A stretch of 64,000 bases of DNA, from positions 50,290 through 114,289 of the forward strand of contig JAOQAK010000041.1 in NCBI GenBank assembly GCA_025963635.1, in the 5' to 3' direction. Positions within the stretch are counted from its first letter, which is position 1. Every line of letters begins with the position of its first letter. Shown here piece by piece: positions 1 to 7,602 of this stretch. Made by a program: the position numbers and the translations under genes. This stretch comes from Ferruginibacter sp. Lineage in GTDB: Bacteria > Bacteroidota > Bacteroidia > Chitinophagales > Chitinophagaceae. The notes under the pieces are model-generated. The model was not told the DNA's origin, did not search any database, and saw nothing but the letters and a program-made list of their open reading frames with translations.

Positions 1-755
1 TGTTGTAAACCATACCAGGCAAGGATCCTGTTTTCACCAGTCATCGGAACAATGTCAGCAGCAATGGCGGTAGCTACCAGGTCGAGGTAGCAGAAATAGT
101 GTTCTTCACTTATTCCAAAATGTTGCGCCAATGCGGTAATTAATTTAAAACCTACTCCGCATCCGCACAATTCTTTATATGGATAATTGCAATCTTTTTG
201 CTTTGGATTTAAAATAGCCACGGCTGACGGTAATTCGAAATCAGGCAGATGATGATCGCAGATAATGAACTCAATCCCCAAACTAGCTGCGTATTTTATT
301 AATTCAACCGACTTGATGCCGCAATCGAGGGAAATAATTAATTTAAAATTATTTTGTGCTGCAAAATCAATTCCTGCCTTACTTACCCCGTAGCCTTCGC
401 GATAACGATGCGGTATATAAAATTCGAGGAAGACCTCGCTATGAAGTTTGCAGAGGAATTGGTACATGCAGGCTACGGCGGTGGTGCCATCCACATCGTA
501 ATCTCCGAATACCATGATTCTTTCTTTTTGCTCGATGGCAGTCACGATCCTGTTGACTGCCTTATCCATATCCTTCATCAGGAAGGGATCATGGAGGTCG
601 GCTAATTGAGGGCGAAAGAAAGCTTTGGCTTTTGTATAATCATCTAATCCCCGCTGCACAAGGATCCTGCAAAGCGTGGTATTTATTTTTAAAGATTCAT
701 GTAACGCTGTTTCTTTAACGGCGTCGAAGGGTAATATGTTCCAGCGCTTATGCAT
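1..755 (-). CDS. recJ: Single-stranded-DNA-specific exonuclease RecJ (3' end outside window)
   Basis: RecJ degrades single-stranded DNA 5'->3' in recombinational and mismatch repair in the cytoplasm. About 251 N-terminal residues lie in the window; the C-terminal part runs off the left edge. The DHH phosphoesterase core is visible: FGDYDVDG at residues 83-90 (motif I, metal binding) and CDHHLP around residues 166-171 (motif III, the DHH signature). The chosen ATG at 753-755 gives the usual RecJ beginning, with a short lead (KRWNI) before the conserved region. The next gene upstream on the same strand, the polyprenyl synthetase, ends 44 bases away, so the two may be cotranscribed. Assignment is secure from the two motifs and their spacing. 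Confidence 0.93.
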   Translation of the reverse strand, partial: MHKRWNILPFDAVKETALHESLKINTTLCRILVQRGLDDYTKAKAFFRPQLADLHDPFLMKDMDKAVNRIVTAIEQKERIMVFGDYDVDGTTAVACMYQFLCKLHSEVFLEFYIPHRYREGYGVSKAGIDFAAQNNFKLIISLDCGIKSVELIKYAASLGIEFIICDHHLPDFELPSAVAILNPKQKDCNYPYKELCGCGVGFKLITALAQHFGISEEHYFCYLDLVATAIAADIVPMTGENRILAWYGLQ

Positions 756-799
756 TAGGGCGATATTTTAGATTCAGGACAGAACACCGGGCTTTCGCG

Positions 800-1762
800 T
801 CAATACTTCCTGTCCGTGGTGTACCTCACGAGGTCTTCCAAAGCCTTTCTTACTTCATTATCCGGAAATTCATACAGGATGGAAATGGCTTCGTTCCTGT
901 AATTATTCATCTTTTCACTTGCATAACTAATTCCTCCCGATTTTACCACGGTATCGATCACATACCTAACTTTCTCAGCATCCTTGTTCTCATTTTTTAC
1001 GATATAGATCAGTTTCCTCCTGGTACCCGCATCAATGGTATTCAACGTATAGATCAGCGGAAGGGTTAATTTCTTTTCCTTGATATCATTGCCGGTGGGT
1101 TTGCCAATGTCCTCGTTTCCATAGTCAAAAAGATCATCTTTTATCTGGAAGGCGATGCCTACTTTTTCACCAAACAATTTCATTCTATCTGCTATTGCGT
1201 GGTCTTTGCTCGTGCTCCATGCCCCTACGGCACAGGCAGAAGAAAGCAATGATGCGGTTTTATTGCGTATGATTTCGAAATAAATATCTTCTTTAAGGTT
1301 AAGATTGCGGGCTTTTTCGAGTTGCATCAATTCGCCTTCACTCATTTGCCTTACTGCTTCCGATAAAATATGAAGATGCTCAATATCATTGTGGGAGGTA
1401 GAAAGCAACAATCCCTTTGATAATAAATAGTCCCCCACCAATACCGCGATCTTATTCTTCCATATGGCATTGATTGAAAAGAAGCCTCTTCTTTCCAAAG
1501 ATTCATCCACTACATCATCATGAACCAATGTGGCAGTATGCAGAATTTCTACGAGGGCAGCGGCACGGTAAGTACTCTCATTAATAGGCGCCTGTAATTT
1601 GGCACTCAAAAAAACAAACATGGGCCTTAATTGCTTTCCTTTCCGCTTGATGATATATTTCATAATTCTATCAAGCAGAGGCGTTTGGCTTTTCACTGAA
1701 TCGGTAAACTTCTTCTCAAAAATTTTTAATTCTTCCCCAATTATATTATTTACAAAGTCCAT
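800..1762 (-). CDS. Polyprenyl diphosphate synthase (trans-isoprenyl chain elongation)
   Basis: This enzyme condenses isopentenyl diphosphate onto an allylic diphosphate to make a long-chain prenyl diphosphate, probably the side chain of menaquinone. From the ATG at 1762 the protein has 320 residues, normal for the IspB/HepT family. Visible features are GKQLRP near residue 45, the first aspartate-rich motif DDVVD at 82-86 in the context LVHDDVVDESLERRG, and the second, DDLFD, in FQIKDDLFDYGNE near residue 210. The reading frame extends 21 codons upstream, but that lead is hydrophobic and atypical, and a candidate promoter lies inside it, so the internal ATG is preferred. Chain length cannot be read from the sequence, so no gene symbol is given. 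Confidence 0.92.
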   Translation of the reverse strand: MDFVNNIIGEELKIFEKKFTDSVKSQTPLLDRIMKYIIKRKGKQLRPMFVFLSAKLQAPINESTYRAAALVEILHTATLVHDDVVDESLERRGFFSINAIWKNKIAVLVGDYLLSKGLLLSTSHNDIEHLHILSEAVRQMSEGELMQLEKARNLNLKEDIYFEIIRNKTASLLSSACAVGAWSTSKDHAIADRMKLFGEKVGIAFQIKDDLFDYGNEDIGKPTGNDIKEKKLTLPLIYTLNTIDAGTRRKLIYIVKNENKDAEKVRYVIDTVVKSGGISYASEKMNNYRNEAISILYEFPDNEVRKALEDLVRYTTDRKY

Positions 1763-1774
1763 TCGCAAAAAAAA

Positions 1775-1805
1775 GCAATATAATGCAGTATACAACGGCT
1801 TCAAA
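1775..1805 (-). promoter_or_regulatory. Candidate Bacteroidota promoter for prenyl synthase
   Basis: On the minus strand a TTTG at 1805-1802 is followed after about 19 bases by TATATTGC at 1782-1775. This is close to the TTTG-N19-TAnnTTTG consensus of the Bacteroidota primary sigma factor, one T short in the -7 box. It lies 13 bases upstream of the chosen ATG, implying a very short leader. Confidence 0.4.
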
Positions 1806-2060
1806 CTAATTATTTCTAAAAGCATCCGTTTTTATGTGGAAAACATGTTGATAGTCCTTTTATTCAATATATGTGATCTCCATTGTTATGGGCGGCCTAT
1901 CAGCAATGACATATTAAAGAAGCTTACAGGCTGTCGTTTTCATTGAAAATGAACTAAAAAGAAAGAACAGAATCGAGAATTCGACTACTACATTCTGAAA
2001 ACCTTAACGAGTTGTTTTTTGCGATCTGGTAATTTGAAGAGATATTTGGGCGAAAATCAC

Positions 2061-2068
2061 TAATTTTG
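2061..2068 (+). promoter_or_regulatory. -7 box (TAATTTTG) of bamD operon promoter
   Basis: TAATTTTG matches TAnnTTTG exactly and sits 9 bases upstream of the bamD ATG at 2078, so transcription would start only a few bases before the start codon. No -33 TTTG with ideal spacing is obvious. The nearest TTTG copies lie 12 and about 24 bases upstream. Confidence 0.45.
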
Positions 2069-2077
2069 CCATCTTCT

Positions 2078-2908
2078 ATGAGATTTTTAAAACTTTCGGT
2101 AACAGCATTTACACTTTTTCTGGCCCTTTCATCTTGCAATAAATACAGCAAGATCATGAAAAGCAAGGACGTAGAGTATAAACTCACCATGGCTGATAAA
2201 TTTTATGAAGAAAAAAATTATCGCCAGGCGCAGGTTTTATATGAAGAACTTTATCCTGTTTTTAAAGGAACGGATAAATTTGAAATGTTGTATTATAAGG
2301 ATGCCTATTGTTTTTATTATTTGAAGAATTACACGGATGCTGAAAATTTCTTCAAAGGATTTTTAGAGGTTTTCCCCAATAGTACTAAAGCGGAAGAAGT
2401 AGACTTTATGCATGCCTTGTGTTTTTACAAGCAGGTGCCGAAAGTAGACCTCGATCAGACCAATACGGCCAAATCCATCGGTGTAATGCAAACCTTTATC
2501 AATACACATCCCGGATCTACCAGGATCGCCGAAGCCACGAGTATTATTGATAAATGCAGGGAAAGATTAGAGGCAAAAGAGTTGCGGGCGGCGGATCTCT
2601 ATTATAAAGTTGGACAGTACCGGGCTGCGGCAATTACTTACGAAAGTTTATTGAATAATTATCCTGAATCGAAAGCCGGCGACCGGTATAAACTAAATAT
2701 TGTAAAATCTTATTACAGGTTTGCAAAATTGAGTATCCAGGAAAAGCAGGCTGAACGCTACGAAAAAGTGGTAAGCGAATACCAGGATTTTGCAGACCGC
2801 TTCCCTGAAAGCGCCTACCTGGCGGAAGCAAAGGAACTAAGTAATTTAAGTCAAAACGTTATTAAAGAAATACAATATGAGCAAAATAAGACGACAACTA
2901 AGCTCTAG
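2078..2908 (+). CDS. bamD: Outer membrane protein assembly lipoprotein BamD
   Basis: BamD is an essential lipoprotein of the BAM complex that folds beta-barrel proteins into the outer membrane. The 276-residue product has a signal peptide ending in the lipobox LALSSC (lipidated Cys about residue 19), followed by TPR-like helical repeats (KNYRQAQVLYEEL, KNYTDAENFFKGFLEVFP, GQYRAAAITYESLLNNYP) typical of the family. An in-frame TTG lies 12 bases further upstream, but the ATG at 2078 gives the normal signal peptide. It overlaps rpoZ downstream by 32 bases, and the bamD-rpoZ-coaBC order is common in Bacteroidota. Confidence 0.92.
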   Translation: MRFLKLSVTAFTLFLALSSCNKYSKIMKSKDVEYKLTMADKFYEEKNYRQAQVLYEELYPVFKGTDKFEMLYYKDAYCFYYLKNYTDAENFFKGFLEVFPNSTKAEEVDFMHALCFYKQVPKVDLDQTNTAKSIGVMQTFINTHPGSTRIAEATSIIDKCRERLEAKELRAADLYYKVGQYRAAAITYESLLNNYPESKAGDRYKLNIVKSYYRFAKLSIQEKQAERYEKVVSEYQDFADRFPESAYLAEAKELSNLSQNVIKEIQYEQNKTTTKL

Positions 2909-3218
2909 TACGAGCAACGTGGTAGAACCAAAGAACCTGTACGACCTAAAGGAAAAAACAGGCAATTTGTATGAATCTATTGCCATTATTGCCAAAAGAG
3001 CCAACCAGATCAATATTACTATTAAGGAAGAATTGCATAACAAGTTGGAAGAGTTTGCAAGTCATACCGATAGCCTCGAAGAAATTCACGAAAATAAAGA
3101 GCAGATAGAAATCTCCAAAGCTTACGAGCGCATGCCTAACCCGGCATTGCTTGCATCCCAGGAGTTCATCGAGGACAAGATATATTTCCGTAAAAATGAG
3201 GAAGACCTGTTCAGTTAA
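2877..3218 (+). CDS. rpoZ: RNA polymerase omega subunit (Bacteroidota RpoZ-type)
   Basis: This 113-residue protein matches the Bacteroidota omega subunit family that assists assembly of RNA polymerase. The segment LYESIAIIAKRANQI corresponds to the conserved omega helix (RxxxIxxRARQI in other phyla), and the C-terminal KAYERMPNPALLASQEFIEDKIYFR block is characteristic of the Bacteroidetes version. The start codon lies within the 3' end of bamD (32-base overlap in another frame), suggesting translational coupling. Position between bamD and coaBC supports the call; in many bacteria rpoZ also sits beside coaBC. The overall similarity to enterobacterial RpoZ is low, so the assignment rests on family pattern and context. 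Confidence 0.85.
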   Translation: MSKIRRQLSSSTSNVVEPKNLYDLKEKTGNLYESIAIIAKRANQINITIKEELHNKLEEFASHTDSLEEIHENKEQIEISKAYERMPNPALLASQEFIEDKIYFRKNEEDLFS

Positions 3219-3291
3219 CCTGCAGGGAACATTAGCATATATTTTCAAGAAGAAGTTATATTTTTAACGACGGTTTAACCCGTCGTTTTTT

Positions 3292-4479
3292 ATGTTGAAA
3301 GGAAAAAAAATATTATTAGGCATTACGGGCAGTATTGCTGCCTACAAAATGGCCATACTGGTAAGGCTATTAATAAAATCGGGTGCAGAAGTAAAAATTA
3401 TAATGACACCTGCAGCAAAAGATTTTGTTACACCTTTAACCCTTTCCACACTTTCTAAAAATCCCGTCCTGGCAGATCTTGCCAATAACGATTCATGGTC
3501 CAATCACGTAATGCTGGGAAGATGGGCGGATATCATGGTGATCGCCCCGCTCAGCTGCAATACGCTGGCGAAAATGGCTGGGGGCATCTGCGATAATTTA
3601 TTAACAGCGGTATATCTTTCTGCCACCTGTAAAGTGGTGGTGGCGCCTGCTATGGATGAAGATATGTGGCTACATCCCGCCACTAAAAAGAACCTTCATC
3701 AAATTGCTTCCTTTGGAAATGAAATCATCCCGGTAGCGATTGGCGAATTGGCCAGCGGCCTTACAGGTGAGGGTCGAATGGCAGAACCGGAAAATATCCT
3801 TGAGTGGCTAAATTATTTTTTTTCAGCAGGGCTGCCGCTAACCGGCAAGCGGGCAATAGTTACAGCTGGTCCTACTTATGAGCAAATTGACCCGGTAAGA
3901 TTTATCGGCAATCATTCATCGGGTAAAATGGGCATCGCCCTTGCGAATGAATTAAAGGAACGCGGCGCCGAGGTAACTTTGATACTTGGGCCTTCATCGA
4001 TACCAGTTCCGGAATTTTTAAATGTTATACGGGTGGAAACTGCTGCAGAAATGTTTTCTGCGTGCACTTCTTTATTCGATAAAATGGATATTGCGGTGAT
4101 GAGCGCCGCTGTCGCGGATTATGCCCCCGTAACAACAGAACCGGAGAAGATAAAGAAGAACGACCAAACCGTTTCAGTTGAACTAACAAAAACAAAGGAT
4201 ATTCTAAAACACCTGGGTGAAGTCAAAAAGAGTGGACAGTTGCTAATCGGTTTTGCATTGGAAACCAATAACGAAGAAGATTACGCTAAAAAGAAATTAA
4301 TGGAAAAAAATGCGGACATGATCGTACTCAATTCGTTAAATGATGAAGGAGCTGGTTTTGGATACGACACTAATAAAATAACTATTTTTACCCGTACCGG
4401 AGGCCCAATTTATTTTGATACGAAATCAAAAGTTGAGGTGGCTAAGGATATCGTAAACACAATCATCGAACTACAATGA
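3292..4479 (+). CDS. coaBC: Bifunctional CoaBC (phosphopantothenoylcysteine decarboxylase / phosphopantothenate-cysteine ligase)
   Basis: CoaBC makes 4'-phosphopantetheine precursors in coenzyme A synthesis: the C-terminal CoaB domain ligates cysteine to 4'-phosphopantothenate and the N-terminal flavoprotein CoaC domain decarboxylates the product. At 395 residues it has family length. CoaC features: ITGSIAAYK near residue 10, PAMDEDMW near 120 and the substrate-clamp sequence GEGRMAEP near 160. CoaB features: AGPTYEQIDPVRFIGNHSSGKMG near 195-215 and the lysine-containing MIVLNSLNDEGAGFG. In E. coli a cysteine precedes the GRM motif; here that place reads ASGLTGEGRM, which I believe is common in this phylum. 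Stop codon overlaps the next gene's ATG. Confidence 0.95.
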   Translation: MLKGKKILLGITGSIAAYKMAILVRLLIKSGAEVKIIMTPAAKDFVTPLTLSTLSKNPVLADLANNDSWSNHVMLGRWADIMVIAPLSCNTLAKMAGGICDNLLTAVYLSATCKVVVAPAMDEDMWLHPATKKNLHQIASFGNEIIPVAIGELASGLTGEGRMAEPENILEWLNYFFSAGLPLTGKRAIVTAGPTYEQIDPVRFIGNHSSGKMGIALANELKERGAEVTLILGPSSIPVPEFLNVIRVETAAEMFSACTSLFDKMDIAVMSAAVADYAPVTTEPEKIKKNDQTVSVELTKTKDILKHLGEVKKSGQLLIGFALETNNEEDYAKKKLMEKNADMIVLNSLNDEGAGFGYDTNKITIFTRTGGPIYFDTKSKVEVAKDIVNTIIELQ

Positions 4480-5402
4480 TGCTTTTCACCAGGGTTAAAT
4501 GGATCGTCTTTCTCTCATTTGCAATAAGTTTTGCAAATGCCCAGGAATTGAATGCAAGGGTAACTGTGAATAGCAGCAGGGTAGGCACTGCAGTCAATAA
4601 AAATGTTTTCCAGACTTTGCAAACGGCGCTGAATACATTCCTGAATAACCGGAAATGGTCGAAGGATGTTTTTGGGCCGAATGAAAAAATCGATTGCAGT
4701 TTCTTCCTCAACCTTCAGCCCACAGAAGAAGCCAATGTATATTCTGCTTCACTTACCATCCAGGCGGCAAGGCCTGTTTTTAATAGCTCTTATTTATCAC
4801 CACTTATTAACTTCCAGGACGAAGACGTCACTTTTAAATATGTAGAATTTCAGCAACTGGAGTTTAATGAGAACCGTGTGTCAGGCACTGATGGATTGGC
4901 TTCTAATCTTACGGCAGTATTTGCCTATTATGCCAATATGATCCTGGCGTTTGACTATGACACATTTTCTCCACGTGGCGGTGATGGCTATTTTTTAAAG
5001 GCGCAGAATATTGTGAACAATGCACCTGAATCCCGTGGAATCACCGGCTGGAAGGCCTTCGATGGCAAGCGCAACCGCTACTGGCTGGTTGAGAATATGA
5101 TGAACAGCAGGTACACGATCATGCATGATATTTATTATGCCTATTATCGTTTGGGATTGGATCATATGTATGATGATGAGGCTGCTGCACGGGCAGAAAT
5201 GCTCAACGTTTTAAACCTGCTTAGTAAATTTAATGCGGATAATCAAAATACAATGATCAACCAGTTCTTTTACCAGGGTAAGGCAAATGAGTTGATAAAG
5301 ATATTTTCAAAAGCAGCGCCGCAGGAGAAATTGCGGGCTTCGGAATTATTGCAGAAAATGGATATCACCAATGCCACAAGGTATAAAGCCGAATTAAAAT
5401 GA
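4476..5402 (+). CDS. DUF4835 family protein (PorD-like, type IX secretion associated)
   Basis: A 308-residue exported protein with an N-terminal signal peptide (FLSFAISFANAQ, cleavage after the Ala-Gln region near residue 23) and the conserved pattern ELNARVTVNSSRVG...FQTLQTALNTFLNNRKW of the DUF4835 family. The family is restricted to Bacteroidota and has been linked by name to PorD of the type IX secretion system; that link is from general knowledge and no other T9SS gene is in the window. ATG overlaps the coaBC stop (ATGA), and the 3' end overlaps the DUF4296 gene in the same way, so bamD to DUF4296 looks like one operon. Confidence 0.85.
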   Translation: MMLFTRVKWIVFLSFAISFANAQELNARVTVNSSRVGTAVNKNVFQTLQTALNTFLNNRKWSKDVFGPNEKIDCSFFLNLQPTEEANVYSASLTIQAARPVFNSSYLSPLINFQDEDVTFKYVEFQQLEFNENRVSGTDGLASNLTAVFAYYANMILAFDYDTFSPRGGDGYFLKAQNIVNNAPESRGITGWKAFDGKRNRYWLVENMMNSRYTIMHDIYYAYYRLGLDHMYDDEAAARAEMLNVLNLLSKFNADNQNTMINQFFYQGKANELIKIFSKAAPQEKLRASELLQKMDITNATRYKAELK

Positions 5403-5854
5403 TGAAAGGGGTAGTAGTAATGTTGGCGATATTGGGTATGATGGGCTGTGAAAATAATGGCAATTCATCGGGCCGCATACTGGATAAACAAAAGATGCAG
5501 GCAGTGATGTGGGATATTATTGGTGCAGATGTATTTACCGAACAATTTGTAAAGAAAGATTCTTCAAAAAATCCCACAATGGAGAATATTCAATTGCAAA
5601 ATAAAATTTTTGCAATTCACCATGTGAGCAGGGCCGATTATTATAAGAGTTACGAATATTATCTTGCTCATACCGATCTTATGAAGACGATCCTCGATAG
5701 TATGACCGCGAAGGGTGAGAGAGACCGCATGAAAATAGTAGAACAACATTTTGATCGTAACTACCTTAAAAAGGATAGCGTTGCTAGGAAAGACAGTACT
5801 GTTAGAAAAGATACTGTTACTTCGAATAATAGTGTACATAGATATGCAAATTAA
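5399..5854 (+). CDS. DUF4296 domain lipoprotein
   Basis: A 151-residue probable lipoprotein: a hydrophobic N-terminus ends in the lipobox LGMMGC (Cys about residue 17), followed by the DUF4296 pattern LDKQKMQAVMWDIIGADVF and a helix-rich stretch with HHVSRADYYKSYEYYLAH. The C-terminal 30 residues are lysine, aspartate and serine rich and of low complexity (KKDSVARKDSTVRKD). Function is unknown; the family occurs beside coaBC and DUF4835 genes in Bacteroidota. Start overlaps the preceding stop by 4 bases, indicating translational coupling. It is the last gene of the bamD operon. Confidence 0.82.
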   Translation: MMKGVVVMLAILGMMGCENNGNSSGRILDKQKMQAVMWDIIGADVFTEQFVKKDSSKNPTMENIQLQNKIFAIHHVSRADYYKSYEYYLAHTDLMKTILDSMTAKGERDRMKIVEQHFDRNYLKKDSVARKDSTVRKDTVTSNNSVHRYAN

Positions 5855-6074
5855 AAATGCATACGTTCTAAACCCCTTCAAAATATCTAATCTTTACCGG
5901 TACCTTAAGATCTCATAAATTTCCCTCCAACTTTCTTATCGTGCGTACCAGCGGCCCTCCAAACTTAGTGCCCCGCAACTTAACAATCAACGAATCGCCT
6001 TTTATTTAGTTCCATATTATTAATTTAAGATTGCGGTAATTTGCTTAACTTATTTCTTCAAAACGATTGGTCAA

Positions 6075-6785
6075 ATGAGTTCACTAAAAAAGGTTTTTAA
6101 TAGTGCAGATGAAGCAATTGCCGATATTATGGATGGTGCTGTTTTGATGCTTGGCGGGTTCGGTTTATGCGGCATTCCTGAAAATTGCATCGCAGCATTG
6201 GTAAAGAAAGGAGCCAGGCAACTCACCTGTATTTCTAATAATGCCGGGGTGGACGGTTTTGGCATAGGGTTAATGCTTCAGCAAAAACAGGTAAAAAAGA
6301 TGATTTCTTCTTATGTGGGAGAAAACGCAGAGTTTGAACGGCAATTACTAAGCGGCGAGCTGGAAGTAGAATTGATTCCACAGGGAACATTGGCAACCCG
6401 GTGTATGGCGGCCGGCTATGGCATGCCGGCAATCTTTACACCCGCCGGTGTAGGTACCGAAGTAGCAATTCGCAAAGAACAAAGAATGTTCAACAATAAA
6501 TTGTATTTACTTGAGTTAGCTTTCGAAGCCGATTTTGCACTGGTAAAGGCTTGGAAAGGGGATACAGATGGCAACCTCGTTTACAGGGAAACCGCCAGGA
6601 ATTTCAACCCGGTAATGGCAATGGCCGGTAAGATCACCATTGCGGAGGTAGAAGAGTTGGTTCCCATCGGCAGCCTGGATCCGGATCATATACACACACC
6701 CGGCATTTACGTCCACCGGGTATTTAAAGGAAACAATTACGAAAAAAGAATAGAGCAGCGGACTGTTAGAAAATTAGCTGATTAG
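6075..6785 (+). CDS. scoA: 3-oxoacid CoA-transferase subunit A
   Basis: Subunit A of a succinyl-CoA:3-ketoacid (or related acyl) CoA-transferase, which moves CoA between carboxylic acids in ketone body or short-chain fatty acid use. The 236-residue product shows the glycine-rich family I CoA-transferase pattern [20 protein letters not shown] near residues 20-38 and [15 protein letters not shown] in the middle. Subunit B follows 95 bases downstream on the same strand; the gap holds a TTAGC-type intergenic repeat. A GGTAATTTGC sequence upstream of the gene resembles a -7 box but is one base short. Exact acyl substrate cannot be read from sequence. Confidence 0.93.
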   Translation: MSSLKKVFNSADEAIADIMDGAVLMLGGFGLCGIPENCIAALVKKGARQLTCISNNAGVDGFGIGLMLQQKQVKKMISSYVGENAEFERQLLSGELEVELIPQGTLATRCMAAGYGMPAIFTPAGVGTEVAIRKEQRMFNNKLYLLELAFEADFALVKAWKGDTDGNLVYRETARNFNPVMAMAGKITIAEVEELVPIGSLDPDHIHTPGIYVHRVFKGNNYEKRIEQRTVRKLAD

Positions 6786-6875
6786 CCAATGTGCTAATTA
6801 GCTAATTACTGACTTGTTTACCGAGGCATTGAATTCACATCAGCACATTAGCAAATTAGCCAATTATCAAATTAA
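6774..6875. repeat. TTAGC-type dispersed intergenic repeat, copy 1
   Basis: Two AT-rich arms built from the words TTAGC, CTAAT and GTGCTAA flank a spacer: left arm about 6774-6807, which includes the scoA stop codon, and right arm about 6839-6875. The arms are partly complementary, so a hairpin is possible. Related sequences occur at 12114-12195 and 53735-53784, each just upstream of a start codon. Confidence 0.7.
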
Positions 6876-6880
6876 GAGGT

Positions 6881-7534
6881 ATGCTTAACAAAAACCAGAT
6901 AGCACAACGGCTTGCGAAAGAATTGAAGGACGGATATTATGTAAATCTTGGAATCGGGATACCCACGCTGGTAGCCAATTATATACCCGAAGGATTGAAT
7001 GTAGTATTGCAAAGCGAAAATGGTTTATTGGGCATGGGCCCCTTTCCTTTTGAAGGTGAGGAAGATCCGGACCTGATCAATGCAGGCAAACAGACGATTA
7101 CCACCATTCCGGGTTCAGCGTTCTTCGATAGTGCAATGAGTTTCGGCATGATCCGGGCAGGTAAAGTTGATCTGACCATATTGGGCGCCATGGAAGTAAG
7201 CGAAAAAGGAGATATTGCCAACTGGAAAATTCCGGGTAAAATGGTGAAAGGCATGGGCGGTGCGATGGACCTGGTGGCCAGTGCAAAAAATATCATCGTA
7301 GCAATGATGCATACCAATCCAAAAGGCGAATCAAAATTATTACCCACCTGTATTTTGCCGCTTACCGGTGTGGGTTGTGTAAGAAAAGTAGTTACTGAAC
7401 TGGCCGTTTTGGACATTACGGAAGACGGCTTTAAATTATTGGAAAGAGCGCCGGGAGTAACTGTGGAGGAGATCATTGCCAAAACAGCGGGCAAACTCAT
7501 TGTAGAAGGTGAAATACCTGAAATGCTCATATAA
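6881..7534 (+). CDS. scoB: 3-oxoacid CoA-transferase subunit B
   Basis: Subunit B of the heteromeric CoA-transferase. The catalytic glutamate lies in QSENGLLGMGPFP (residues about 45-57), the family SENG signature; the covalent glutamyl-CoA intermediate forms there. GIGIPTLVANYIP near residue 25 is the other conserved family I motif. At 217 residues the length is standard. It forms an obvious pair with subunit A. A hairpin downstream (7537-7576) may end transcription for this gene and for the convergent pckA. Confidence 0.94.
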   Translation: MLNKNQIAQRLAKELKDGYYVNLGIGIPTLVANYIPEGLNVVLQSENGLLGMGPFPFEGEEDPDLINAGKQTITTIPGSAFFDSAMSFGMIRAGKVDLTILGAMEVSEKGDIANWKIPGKMVKGMGGAMDLVASAKNIIVAMMHTNPKGESKLLPTCILPLTGVGCVRKVVTELAVLDITEDGFKLLERAPGVTVEEIIAKTAGKLIVEGEIPEMLI

Positions 7535-7536
7535 AA

Positions 7537-7576
7537 ATCCCCCGATACGCCGCAAAAGCTTTGTATTTAGGGGGAT
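7537..7576. terminator. Hairpin between convergent scoB and pckA
   Basis: ATCCCCC at 7537-7543 pairs with GGGGGAT at 7570-7576, with a 26-base loop containing a second weak stem. An A-run precedes the left arm, giving Us after the hairpin on the minus strand transcript. It is probably a shared terminator; the long loop lowers certainty. Confidence 0.45.
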
Positions 7577-7602
7577 GATTATAGGCTAGCAATCATACTA
7601 TC

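Larger units (their letters stand above)
1763..2077. other. Divergent intergenic region between prenyl synthase and bamD
   Basis: This 315-base gap separates two divergent genes. It holds a candidate leftward promoter near 1775-1805 and a rightward -7 box at 2061-2068 (both listed separately). Short ORFs crossing it on both strands lack any family resemblance. No RNA gene or repeat was seen. Confidence 0.6.

Noticed and set aside
354..605. 83-codon plus-strand ORF
   Set aside because: Entirely antisense to recJ, whose motifs confirm the minus frame; no family features.
6979..7530. 183-codon minus-strand ORF opposite scoB
   Set aside because: Mirror of the scoB coding pattern with Ser/Pro/Leu bias typical of antisense frames.
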